Source: an uncultured bacterium
GTDB lineage: Bacteria; Bacteroidota; Bacteroidia; Bacteroidales; Bacteroidaceae
Direction: 5' to 3'
DNA length: 22,739 nucleotides
Assembly (NCBI GenBank): GCA_905215655.1
Contig: CAJMQT010000017.1
Span: forward strand, 1-22,739
Of the stretch, positions 5,188 through 12,430 are shown piece by piece. The position numbers and the translations under genes are program-made. Under the pieces are notes generated by a model. That model saw only the letters and a list, made by a program, of their open reading frames with translations, searched no databases and was not told where the DNA came from. How positions within the stretch are numbered: position 1 is the first letter of the stretch; each line of letters opens with the position of its first letter.

Positions 5188-5934
5188 ATGCCGACAAACA
5201 CAAGAAAGTTGACCCGCATACATATCGCAAGCGACGACAGGGCTGCGACAGATATACTGAGAAAAAGATTGGAAGAACACTTCGCCGTGGAAATGGTGGA
5301 CGTGGAGAGACGGTGTGACCTGATGACGAGAGAATATGAAGAGCTGAAAGCCGACCTGATCTTTGTCGACCCGAAACACGGCATGCCGTCGGCAACATCA
5401 TTATCCGACATACACGCCGCGACAAAAGGCGGCAACACAAAAATCGTAATCTACTCGGACGGCGATACCGACATTGACGCCACACGGCATGGGGATTTCT
5501 TCTGGACGCTGCCCAAGGACTTCGAGCTGAAAGAACTGTTCTTCCTGATGACAAAGTTTTATGAAAGTCGCCTCGCACTACTGCCGCCGCAAAAAGACTG
5601 TCTCCTGCTGACGGTAAACGCTTACAGCGAGCATTTCACGCTGAACATCGACGACATAGCTTACTTCCGCTTTGACAACGGCCGCCGGCAGTGGAAAGTG
5701 GTGTGCTCGGACGGCATGGAACGGCTGCTGAGACGCCGCACCACGTCAGACGTCATACTGACCCTGAGCCGCGACTTCGTGCAAATTCACAAGCGTTACA
5801 TCGTCAACATAAAATTCATACGCGGCATACAGGACACGCAATGCCTGCTCAACGAGCCGCTGGACGATGTTACCGAACTGAAAATAAGCAAGAATTTCAG
5901 GCACGAACTGATGAACAGGTTTTGGCAGATATAG
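5188..5934 (+). CDS. Orphan LytTR-family response regulator
   Basis: The 248-residue protein has an N-terminal receiver-like domain (about 9-125). The expected residues are present: an acidic pair D16/D17, phospho-acceptor D61 in LIFVD, S90 in VIYSD and K110 in LPKD. A LytTR DNA-binding domain follows (about 138-246, with FVQIHKRYIVNIKFIRGI typical of the family). Such proteins usually bind direct repeats upstream of their targets after phosphorylation by a histidine kinase. No kinase gene is nearby, so its partner must be elsewhere. The gene has its own cassette promoter (5056-5127) and its own terminator (5936-5964) and so stands alone. Targets are unknown; the LysM operon transcribed away from it is an obvious candidate, but nothing in the sequence proves this. 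Confidence 0.9.
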   Translation: MPTNTRKLTRIHIASDDRAATDILRKRLEEHFAVEMVDVERRCDLMTREYEELKADLIFVDPKHGMPSATSLSDIHAATKGGNTKIVIYSDGDTDIDATRHGDFFWTLPKDFELKELFFLMTKFYESRLALLPPQKDCLLLTVNAYSEHFTLNIDDIAYFRFDNGRRQWKVVCSDGMERLLRRRTTSDVILTLSRDFVQIHKRYIVNIKFIRGIQDTQCLLNEPLDDVTELKISKNFRHELMNRFWQI

Positions 5935-5935
5935 C

Positions 5936-5964
5936 AAAAAAACTCAACAATGTTGAGTTTTTTT
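5936..5964 (+). terminator. Intrinsic terminator after the LytTR regulator gene
   Basis: AAAAAAACTCAACA (5936-5949) and TGTTGAGTTTTTTT (5951-5964) are perfect inverted repeats; the hairpin would be CTCAAC-AAT-GTTGAG with A and T tracts on either side. It starts two bases after the stop codon. The symmetric A/T tracts would let it also end ispG transcription arriving from the other strand. Confidence 0.85.
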
Positions 5965-6000
5965 ATATCAAATCGGTCGGAACTTACCCACAAAGCAAAT

Positions 6001-6037
6001 CTCAATCCCTCCCCTCGGGGAGGTTAGGAGGGGGCTG
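6001..6037. repeat. GC-rich intergenic palindrome
   Basis: The core CCTCCCCTCGGGGAGG lies within a longer conserved element ending GGTTAGGAGGGGGCT. It sits between the convergent LytTR regulator and ispG genes, six bases before the ispG stop codon. It is in the opposite orientation to the copies at 12026 and 12071. Confidence 0.8.
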
Positions 6038-6042
6038 TCTTT

Positions 6043-7893
6043 TCACTTTCCACTATTTATCAGCTCCAAGAGCTTTTCTACTGCGTCCTCTTCGGGTATG
6101 TTTTTCTCCACACACTCCTTTTTCCTATACAAGGATATCTTGCCGCGCCCGGCACCTACGTAACCGTAATCGGCGTCAGCCATCTCGCCCGGACCGTTGA
6201 CGATGCAACCCATAATGCCTATTTTCAGACCTTTAAGGTGCTTTGTCGCCTCCTTGATGCGTGCTATCGTGGAGCGCAGGTCGTACAGCGTCCTGCCGCA
6301 ACCGGGGCAGCTTATATACTCCGTCTTCGACGTTCTGAGCCGCGCCGCCTGCAATATGCCGAAGGCGGTGGCGTCGATGTCGGCAACAGATATGTCGCCG
6401 TCGTTCATCAGCCAGATACCGTCGGTGAAGCCGTCGAACATCAGCGCGCCCATGTCGGCTGCCGCCTCTATCTGGAAGTCACTCTTCTCCGCCGCCGTGT
6501 GACGGTACATCTGCACGAAGACAACGGGGTTACGCAGTCCGGCGCGCATCATCTCGTGCAGCAAGGCACGCTGCTCGCCGAGGCGGTTGACCTGCGTGCC
6601 GGGGCACACCACAACCACTTCGGGGTGTTGGCGGAGGCACGCCTGATACTCGTCGGCAGGAGCGCCGAAGGGCATTACGAGGAATTTCAGCGGCGCTTCA
6701 ATGCTGCCGATGAAGGGAAGAGTGTTGTAACGGAAGATAGGGAATACGCCGGTCTTGTCTTGAAGGCGGACGTATGTGCCGTAGTCCACGATGTAACGCT
6801 GACCGGCTGTGCGCTCTGCGGGCAGCGTTCCGCCCGTGTAGATATAGTCGGGCGTCATGTCCGGATTTGACGTTTCGGCACCTTTGGCGTCATCGGCGCC
6901 AAGCCTTGACGATATCACCACGGGCACGTTGCCGCCGCCTATGTTGAGCACGGCGTCGGTGGCGCGGCGCTCCGGACGTAACGCGTCGAAACCTTCGAAA
7001 GCCTCGCCGGGGATGTATGTGTGCCCCTCGCGGCGCGTGATGTAATCCACTAAATGACGTGCCACGGGTATTTCAGCCTCCGGCTCTTCGCTGAGCGACA
7101 CGCGGATGGTGTCGCCAATGCCGTCGGCAAGCAGCGCGCCTATGCCCGCCGCGCTCTTTATCCGTCCGTCTTCGCCCTCGCCCGCCTCGGTCACTCCGAG
7201 GTGCAGAGGATAGCTCATGCCCTCGTCGTTCATGCGTTTCACGAGCAGACGCACCGACGTCACCATGACGACGGTGTTGCTCGCCTTGATCGAGATGACC
7301 ACGTTGTCGAAACGTTCGCGGCGGCATATCCGCAGAAACTCCATGCAGCTTTCAACTATTCCTTCGGGGGTGTCGCCGTAACGGCTCATAATGCGGTCGG
7401 ACAGAGAGCCGTGGTTGACGCCTATTCGCAGCGCGGTGTGGTGCTCGCGGCAGATGTCGAGCAGCGGCAACAGCTGCTTCTCGATTTTCAACAGCTCGTC
7501 GGCATATTCCTCGTCGGTGTATTCCAGCTTCTTGAACGTGCGCGCCGGGTCGACGTAGTTGCCGGGGTTTATTCTGACCTTCTCGGCATACAGCGCCGCC
7601 ACCTCGGCAACGTGCGGGTTGAAGTGTACGTCGGCAACGAGCGGGGTGTCATATCCCCGTGCCCTCAAAGCGGCGTTGATGTTCTTCAGGTTCTCTGCCT
7701 CGCGCACGCCCTGCGTCGTCAGTCGGACGTACTCGCCGCCCGCTTTGATGATACGTTCCGCCTGTGCCACGCTGCCTTCGGTATCGTTTGTCGACGTTGT
7801 AGTCATCGACTGTACGCGGATAGGGTTGTCTCCGCCGAGCGGGGTGGCACCCACCTGCACCTCGATAGTCTTTCTTCGGATATAATTGAACAT
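6043..7893 (-). CDS. ispG: 4-hydroxy-3-methylbut-2-enyl diphosphate synthase, long form
   Basis: IspG (GcpE) converts methylerythritol cyclodiphosphate to HMBPP, the penultimate step of the MEP isoprenoid pathway, using a 4Fe-4S cluster. The N-terminal TIM-barrel (about 1-280) begins RRKTIEVQVGATPLGGDNPI. A large inserted domain (about 281-520) makes the protein 616 residues, against roughly 370 in E. coli; this three-domain form is usual in Bacteroidota, Chlamydia and plants. The C-terminal domain holds the cluster ligands C529 and C532 (SCPGCGRT) and C563 (GCIVNGPGE), with E570 next to it. The start at 7893 gives the expected N-terminus. It lies 193 bases downstream of purE on the same strand and may be cotranscribed. 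Confidence 0.97.
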   Translation of the reverse strand: MFNYIRRKTIEVQVGATPLGGDNPIRVQSMTTTSTNDTEGSVAQAERIIKAGGEYVRLTTQGVREAENLKNINAALRARGYDTPLVADVHFNPHVAEVAALYAEKVRINPGNYVDPARTFKKLEYTDEEYADELLKIEKQLLPLLDICREHHTALRIGVNHGSLSDRIMSRYGDTPEGIVESCMEFLRICRRERFDNVVISIKASNTVVMVTSVRLLVKRMNDEGMSYPLHLGVTEAGEGEDGRIKSAAGIGALLADGIGDTIRVSLSEEPEAEIPVARHLVDYITRREGHTYIPGEAFEGFDALRPERRATDAVLNIGGGNVPVVISSRLGADDAKGAETSNPDMTPDYIYTGGTLPAERTAGQRYIVDYGTYVRLQDKTGVFPIFRYNTLPFIGSIEAPLKFLVMPFGAPADEYQACLRQHPEVVVVCPGTQVNRLGEQRALLHEMMRAGLRNPVVFVQMYRHTAAEKSDFQIEAAADMGALMFDGFTDGIWLMNDGDISVADIDATAFGILQAARLRTSKTEYISCPGCGRTLYDLRSTIARIKEATKHLKGLKIGIMGCIVNGPGEMADADYGYVGAGRGKISLYRKKECVEKNIPEEDAVEKLLELINSGK

Positions 7894-7904
7894 GGAATTT
7901 AAAA

Positions 7905-7970
7905 TTGAAAAATGGAAAAATGGAGAGTTGAAGAATTAATAGTTAAGAGTTAAGAATTAAGAGTTAAGAA
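7905..7970. repeat. Simple A/T-rich word repeats upstream of ispG
   Basis: The sequence repeats words such as AATGGA and GTTAAGA (for example AGAGTTAAGAATTAAGAG). A related CTTCATTCTTCACCCTTCAC tract at 8059-8086, next to the purE stop codon, is its loose complement, so the ispG-purE gap could fold into a large imperfect stem-loop. Between them is TATTTGTCCTATAAGTCCCA, a tract of similar words. Confidence 0.5.
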
Positions 7971-8086
7971 ACGAAGTTCGGCGTTAAGCCTATTAAGAAA
8001 ATATGCTTTTGGGCTTTGCTTATTTGTCCTATAAGTCCCATTGGTCCCAATCATATTTTCTTCATTCTTCACCCTTCACTCTTCAT

Positions 8087-8629
8087 TTAATTGACTTTCC
8101 ACTCATATTTCACTTCTGCCAGCTCCTTGTTTGCCTTTTCTATTTTGGCACCGAGTCCGGCTTTATACGTCGCGAGACGTTCGGCTATGTCGTCGTCGGC
8201 AAGGGCAAGCATTTCAACGGCAAGTATTGCGGCATTCATCGCGCCGTTCACTCCCACCGTTGCGACGGGTATTCCCGGCGGCATTTGTATTATGCTGAGC
8301 ATTGCGTCAAGACCGTCGAGCATACCTTTGATGGGCACGCCGATCACGGGCAGCGTGGTCGAGGCGGCTATCACGCCGGGCAGCGCGGCAGCCATGCCTG
8401 CTCCGGCAATGATTACTTTGACGCCTCTCGTGCGGGCGTTCTTTGCAAACTGCTCCACAGCGTCGGGCGTGCGGTGTGCCGACAGGGCGTTAACCTCAAA
8501 CGGAACGTGCATCTCGTCAAGAAACTTACACGCCTTTTCCATTACCGGCAGGTCGCTCGTGCTGCCCATTATCACGCTTACCAAAGGAACAAGGGATTGA
8601 GTTTTGCTTTGTTGATTGTTGTCACTCAT
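8087..8629 (-). CDS. purE: N5-carboxyaminoimidazole ribonucleotide mutase
   Basis: PurE catalyses the N5-CAIR to CAIR rearrangement in de novo purine synthesis. The family signature GSTSDLPVM is at residues 22-30, the substrate-binding SAHRTPD at 50-56, and the glycine/alanine-rich AGAGMAAALPGVIAA segment further on. At 180 residues it is a little longer than many class I PurE proteins because of a Gln/Ser-rich N-terminal extension. PurK is not in the window. No clear -33/-7 pair was found in the 161 bases upstream. The gene probably leads into ispG. Confidence 0.95.
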   Translation of the reverse strand: MSDNNQQSKTQSLVPLVSVIMGSTSDLPVMEKACKFLDEMHVPFEVNALSAHRTPDAVEQFAKNARTRGVKVIIAGAGMAAALPGVIAASTTLPVIGVPIKGMLDGLDAMLSIIQMPPGIPVATVGVNGAMNAAILAVEMLALADDDIAERLATYKAGLGAKIEKANKELAEVKYEWKVN

Positions 8630-8725
8630 TTTATTTTTGTTTAATGCTTTTTGTTATTTATGATTATTCTTATCTTTGTCTACATAGCCCGTCACAACTA
8701 AACTTTTAACTTGCTAACATCCTTT

Positions 8726-8760
8726 CTCCCTCCCTCGGGAGGGTTGGGGAGGGGCTTCGG
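8726..8760. repeat. GC-rich intergenic palindrome (variant copy)
   Basis: CCCTCCC-TC-GGGAGGG (8728-8743) is followed by GGGGAGGGGCTTCGGGGAGG, a variant of the elements at 6001 and 12026. It lies between the stop codon of the PAP2-family gene (8791) and purE, where it could end the rpoN operon transcript, although no clear T-run follows on the minus strand. Confidence 0.65.
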
Positions 8761-8790
8761 GGAGGTCGGGTGTGGCTTTATGAGGGGCTC

Positions 8791-9408
8791 CTAATACACC
8801 AGCACCGACACGAAGGCGCACACTACGCCGAGCAGAAAGCCGGTAACCACCTCGTGCAAGGAGTGCTGACGGAGTATCATCCGGCTTGTTCCCACCATTC
8901 CGGAAAGGAGCAATACCACGCAAAGCCACCACACGGGATTGAACGAGAAGATAAGGGAGAACGCCGTAAGCGCTCCCGCCACGCCGCCGATTGCCGCCGT
9001 ATGAGTGGATATCTTGATGAAAATATTGGTCGTGGCGCACGCTATCTGTATCACGAGGGCGGATATAAGAATACTCCGCATGAAGTGAGGAACATGCGTC
9101 ACGGTCATTATATAACAGCAAAGAAGGTACGAGAGGATGGATATTACGTAAGGAATGGCGCGGCGCTCCTTGTTGCCAAGCTGTCTGAATGTCCAGCCTC
9201 GACTGTGCCGATAGAGGTTTATCAGCATTGTGGGAAGAAAAACGGTGAACACCCAGAACGTCAGCAGCAGGAAGAGCTTATACATCCAAGGCAGCAAAGC
9301 AAGGTAACTGAAAGCCAGCAAGCTCACCAACGCCACCATGGGAAGATAGAACGGAGTAAATATCACGCTCAGTACCTTTGCCGTGAAAACAAGTTCTTTT
9401 TCTCTCAT
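8791..9408 (-). CDS. PAP2-family integral membrane protein
   Basis: The 205-residue protein has about six hydrophobic segments. It carries a diverged phosphatidic-acid phosphatase (PAP2) signature: RRAIP near 82-86, ISTHTAAIGG around H135, and SRMILRQHSLHEV with R176 and H182. In the last motif Glu186 stands where the family usually has Asp. The family removes phosphate from membrane lipids such as undecaprenyl diphosphate, phosphatidylglycerol phosphate or lipid A precursors; the substrate here cannot be told. Its start codon overlaps the rpoN stop codon (ATGA, 9405-9408), so the two are probably translationally coupled. The diverged motifs leave activity uncertain. Confidence 0.8.
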   Translation of the reverse strand: MREKELVFTAKVLSVIFTPFYLPMVALVSLLAFSYLALLPWMYKLFLLLTFWVFTVFLPTMLINLYRHSRGWTFRQLGNKERRAIPYVISILSYLLCCYIMTVTHVPHFMRSILISALVIQIACATTNIFIKISTHTAAIGGVAGALTAFSLIFSFNPVWWLCVVLLLSGMVGTSRMILRQHSLHEVVTGFLLGVVCAFVSVLVY

Positions 9409-10913
9409 CTCTTTCTTAATCTTGCCACCGGGATGCCTAATTGCTCTCTGTATTTAGCTATCGTGCGGCGTGCCACGGGGTATCCCTTGTCCTTCATAAG
9501 GTCCTTTATGGCGTCGTCGCTCAGCGGACGGCGTTTGTCTTCGCCGTCGATGATGTCTTTGAGCGCGGCTTTCACCCGGCGCGTAGACATCTCCTCGCCA
9601 TCTTGTGTCTTGACGCTGTCGCTGAAAAAGTGGCGCAGGCGGAACGTACCCCACCGCGTCTGGGCGTACTTCATGTTGCTTACTCGCGACACGGTGCTTA
9701 TGTCCAGCCCCGCTTTCTCTGCCACGTCTTTCAGTATCATGGGACGAAGTTCCGACTCGTCGCCGTCCTGGAAGAACGGCTTCTGTATCTCGATGATTGC
9801 CTTCATCGTGACGAAGAGCGTGTGCCGGCGCTGCTTTATGGCGTCGATAAATCCGCGGGCGCGCTCCACTTTCTCCTTGGCGTAAAGCAGGGCTTCCTTC
9901 TCCCGCCTGTTCATGCTGTCCTTGTTGAGCCGGTATTTGTTTGCCATTTCGGCAAATTCGGGGGCGATGTAAAGTTCGGGCACGCTGCCGCCGTTGATTG
10001 TGAAGGTCACGGTGCCGTCGTCGGCGGTGTCTACAATAAAGTCGGGAGTTATGTGTTGTGTGCTCCGTCCCTCGGTTTCGCCAAGCGCGGAACCGGGTTT
10101 CGGGTTCAGTTTAAGCAGTTCGGCGTGTACTCGTTGCGCCGTTGTCTCGTTGATTTTCAGTTGCGATGTGATTTTGTCCCACCGCTTGTTCATGAACTCC
10201 TCGAAGCAGTCTGCCACCACGCGCTCCATCAATCGGCGTGTGTCTGACGGCTCGCGGCGTCTGATTTGCAGCAGGAGGCACTCTTTGAGGTCTCTCGCTC
10301 CGATGCCTGCGGGGTCAAACGTCTGCAAGGTTTGCAGCAGCCGGTCTATCTCCCGGCTGTCGGTGTCGATGTTATGGTAGATTGCAAGCTCGTCGGCAAG
10401 CGTGTCCGTGTCTTTGCGGAGCAGTCCGTCGTTGTCGAGCGAGCCGATGAGATAGTCCATTATCTCCTGCTCGCGGTCGGTCAGGTCGACATCTATCATC
10501 TGCTCGCGCAGCTTGTCATAGAAGGAGAGGCGGTCGCCGTAGGTAATCTCCTCGTACTCCGCGGTGGAATTGTCTGCCGCCTGCGGATATACCGTTGCGG
10601 GCATTTCGTCGTCCATCCCGATACCGGCGAGCGCGTCGTCGAGTGCCGACTCGCGCTCTTCACGCTCCGTGGCGGTCTCGAAGTCCTCGTCGTCCGTGGT
10701 GTCGGCGGTGTCGTTCCGCGAATCGTTGGCGGGCGACATATCGTCCGGATTGCATGTTTCAAGCGCCGGATTGTCGTCGATTTCAGCCGTCACACTCTGT
10801 TCCAGTTCGGTCAGAGGCATTTCAAGCAGGCGCACCACGAGCATCTGTTGCTGTGTGAGATGCTGTGTCTGCGTCTGCTTTTGCTCTTGTGACTGTATGA
10901 GTTTCTGTGCCAC
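9405..10913 (-). CDS. rpoN: RNA polymerase sigma-54 factor
   Basis: RpoN directs transcription at -24/-12 promoters and needs an AAA+ enhancer-binding protein, none of which is in the window. Visible are the Gln-rich region I (AQKLIQSQEQ... to LLEMPLTELEQSV), an acidic region II, the core-binding domain with SDTRRLMERVVADCFEEF, the helix-turn-helix (AEKAGLDISTVSRVSNMKY) and the C-terminal RpoN box ARRTIAKYRE. I prefer the GTG at 10913 (502 residues) because family similarity starts at (M)AQKLIQ. An in-frame ATG at 10958 would add 15 residues without family resemblance, and neither start has a clear ribosome-binding site. The gene follows asd and overlaps the PAP2-family gene by four bases. 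Confidence 0.95.
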   Translation of the reverse strand: MAQKLIQSQEQKQTQTQHLTQQQMLVVRLLEMPLTELEQSVTAEIDDNPALETCNPDDMSPANDSRNDTADTTDDEDFETATEREERESALDDALAGIGMDDEMPATVYPQAADNSTAEYEEITYGDRLSFYDKLREQMIDVDLTDREQEIMDYLIGSLDNDGLLRKDTDTLADELAIYHNIDTDSREIDRLLQTLQTFDPAGIGARDLKECLLLQIRRREPSDTRRLMERVVADCFEEFMNKRWDKITSQLKINETTAQRVHAELLKLNPKPGSALGETEGRSTQHITPDFIVDTADDGTVTFTINGGSVPELYIAPEFAEMANKYRLNKDSMNRREKEALLYAKEKVERARGFIDAIKQRRHTLFVTMKAIIEIQKPFFQDGDESELRPMILKDVAEKAGLDISTVSRVSNMKYAQTRWGTFRLRHFFSDSVKTQDGEEMSTRRVKAALKDIIDGEDKRRPLSDDAIKDLMKDKGYPVARRTIAKYREQLGIPVARLRKR

Positions 10914-10996
10914 GATGTATAAAAATCGATGTTTATCACTCGCCGGACGACGCGACATCGTATCATCGCCGCCGCTCCCCGACGCTCTTTATGGCA

Positions 10997-12007
10997 TTAT
11001 CTTACGTTGCCTGACTTTATCAGATATTCGGCTATCTGTACGGCGTTGAGCGCCGCTCCCTTTCGTATCTGGTCGCCGCTGAGCCAGAATGTCAGTCCGT
11101 TCTCGTCGGCGATGTCTTTGCGAATACGACCTACGTAGATGTCGTCTTTGCCCGCTGTCTCGAGCGGCATGGGGTAAACGAGGTTTGCGGGGTCGTCTCT
11201 GAGGGTCACGCCGGGTGCCGCTGCGAGGGCTTTCTGTGCCTCCTCGACGCTTATCGGGCGTTCTGTCTCGATCCATACTGACTCTGAATGGGCACGGAGA
11301 GATGACACGCGGACGCACATTGCGGAGCATTTAACGTCGCTGTGCATGATTTTTCGCGTCTCGTTAAACATCTTCATCTCTTCCTTGGTGTAGCCGTTGG
11401 GCTGGAAGACGTCAATCTGCGGAATGACGTTGTAGGCGAGCTGATGGGGGAATTTCTTCACCGTCACGGGCTTGCCTTCGATTATTTCGGCGTACTGCTG
11501 CTGCAATTCTGCCATTGCTGCGGCTCCCGCGCCGCTGGCGCTCTGGTAGCTTGCGATGTGGATGCGGCGTATATGGCTGATCTGTTCCAGCGGTTGCAGC
11601 ACAACGACCATCATGATCGTGGTGCAGTTAGGGTTGGCTATGATGCCGCGGGGGCGTTCAAGAGCGTCTTCGGCGTTGCACTCGGGCACTACGAGAGGCA
11701 CGTTTTCGTCCATACGGAAGGCGCTCGAATTGTCAATCATGACGGCTCCGTACTTTGTGATGTCTTCGGCAAACTCTTTCGATATGCCGGCTCCCGCCGA
11801 CGTGAAAGCGATGTCTACGTCCTTGAAATCGTCGTTGTGTTGAAGCAGTTTCACCTCATACTCTTTGCCGTTGAACGTGTATTTGCGTCCGGCGGAACGC
11901 TCCGAGCCGAACAATACGAGGTCGTCCATCGGGAATTTTCTCTCTTCGAGCACGCGCAGGAACTCTTGTCCCACGGCTCCGCTCGCACCTACGATAGCTA
12001 CTTTCAT
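10997..12007 (-). CDS. asd: Aspartate-semialdehyde dehydrogenase
   Basis: Asd reduces aspartyl phosphate to aspartate semialdehyde, the branch point to lysine/diaminopimelate, threonine and methionine. The N-terminus has the NADP-binding GASGAVGQ (7-14). The catalytic cysteine is C128 in ANPNCTT, SYQSASGAG lies at 153-161 and the catalytic-site histidine is H240 in RAHSES. At 336 residues the length is normal. It is the first gene of the apparent asd-rpoN-PAP2 operon; the gap to rpoN is 38 or 83 bases depending on the rpoN start. The upstream region is filled with GC-rich repeats, and the nearest candidate promoter lies more than 300 bases away. Confidence 0.97.
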   Translation of the reverse strand: MKVAIVGASGAVGQEFLRVLEERKFPMDDLVLFGSERSAGRKYTFNGKEYEVKLLQHNDDFKDVDIAFTSAGAGISKEFAEDITKYGAVMIDNSSAFRMDENVPLVVPECNAEDALERPRGIIANPNCTTIMMVVVLQPLEQISHIRRIHIASYQSASGAGAAAMAELQQQYAEIIEGKPVTVKKFPHQLAYNVIPQIDVFQPNGYTKEEMKMFNETRKIMHSDVKCSAMCVRVSSLRAHSESVWIETERPISVEEAQKALAAAPGVTLRDDPANLVYPMPLETAGKDDIYVGRIRKDIADENGLTFWLSGDQIRKGAALNAVQIAEYLIKSGNVR

Positions 12008-12025
12008 TGTAAAATAATATAAAAA

Positions 12026-12060
12026 AGCCCCCTCCCGACCTCCCCGAGGGGAGGAGTTGA
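12026..12060. repeat. GC-rich intergenic palindrome
   Basis: This complete copy starts AGCCCCCTCCCGACC, has the core CCTCCCCGAGGGGAGG and ends AGTTGA. It differs at a single position from the direct copy 45 bases downstream. It lies 18 bases upstream of the asd start, inside the probable asd leader. Confidence 0.85.
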
Positions 12061-12070
12061 GATTGAGAGC

Positions 12071-12105
12071 AGCCCCCTCCTAACCTCCCCGAGGGGAGGA
12101 GTTGA
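12071..12105. repeat. GC-rich intergenic palindrome, second direct copy
   Basis: Same element and orientation as 12026-12060, with TAACC in place of CGACC. The gene-free interval 12008-12430 (423 bases) contains these two copies, two inverted copies within a 66-bp tandem repeat (12168-12299), and an AT-rich promoter region for the flanking divergent genes. Confidence 0.85.
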
Positions 12106-12167
12106 AGTTAGCTTTGTTATTATTAATTGTTGTTATTCTTTTAATTTATTTGAGTTCCGAGAACTCT

Positions 12168-12299
12168 CCCTCTCCCTTTATTTATCCTCGCCCATTCAGC
12201 TCTCCTCCCCTCGGGGAGGTCGGGAGGTGGCGTCCCTCTCCCTTTATTTACCCTCATCCATTCAGTCCTCCTCCCCTCGGGGAGGTTGGGTGGGGGCTT
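12168..12299. repeat. 66-bp tandem duplication carrying two inverted palindrome copies
   Basis: Bases 12168-12233 and 12234-12299 are diverged direct copies of a 66-bp unit. Each begins CCCTCTCCCTTTATTTA, continues to CATTCAG and then carries the palindrome CCTCCCCTCGGGGAGG in the orientation opposite to the copies at 12026 and 12071. The second copy ends GGTGGGGGCTT, the first GGAGGTGGCGT. Confidence 0.85.
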
Positions 12300-12343
12300 C
12301 GGGGGCTCGTCGTGGGCTGTTCTTTTTTTACCTTTTTCGCTTG

Positions 12344-12377
12344 CAAAATTACAACTTTTGGGGTAATTGCACTCAAA
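12344..12377 (-). promoter_or_regulatory. Candidate asd promoter
   Basis: On the minus strand TAATTTTG (12351-12344) fits TAnnTTTG, and TTTG (12377-12374) lies 22 bases upstream, slightly further than the usual 19-21. It would give a leader of more than 300 bases crossing four palindrome copies, which is long. No clear promoter was found for the antiporter gene on the other strand; CAATTTTG (12394-12401) is only a partial match. Confidence 0.3.
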
Positions 12378-12430
12378 ATATGATTTTTTTTTGCAATTTT
12401 GCATTCAGAATTGTAACCTGACGAATATTT

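Noticed and set aside
7054..7902. 282-codon plus-strand ORF opposite ispG
   Set aside because: It is the antisense shadow of a highly conserved enzyme gene.
8672..8679. Plus-strand TATCTTTG as a promoter
   Set aside because: The only nearby TTTG is about 17 bases upstream, no plus-strand gene follows, and none of the other cassette parts are present.
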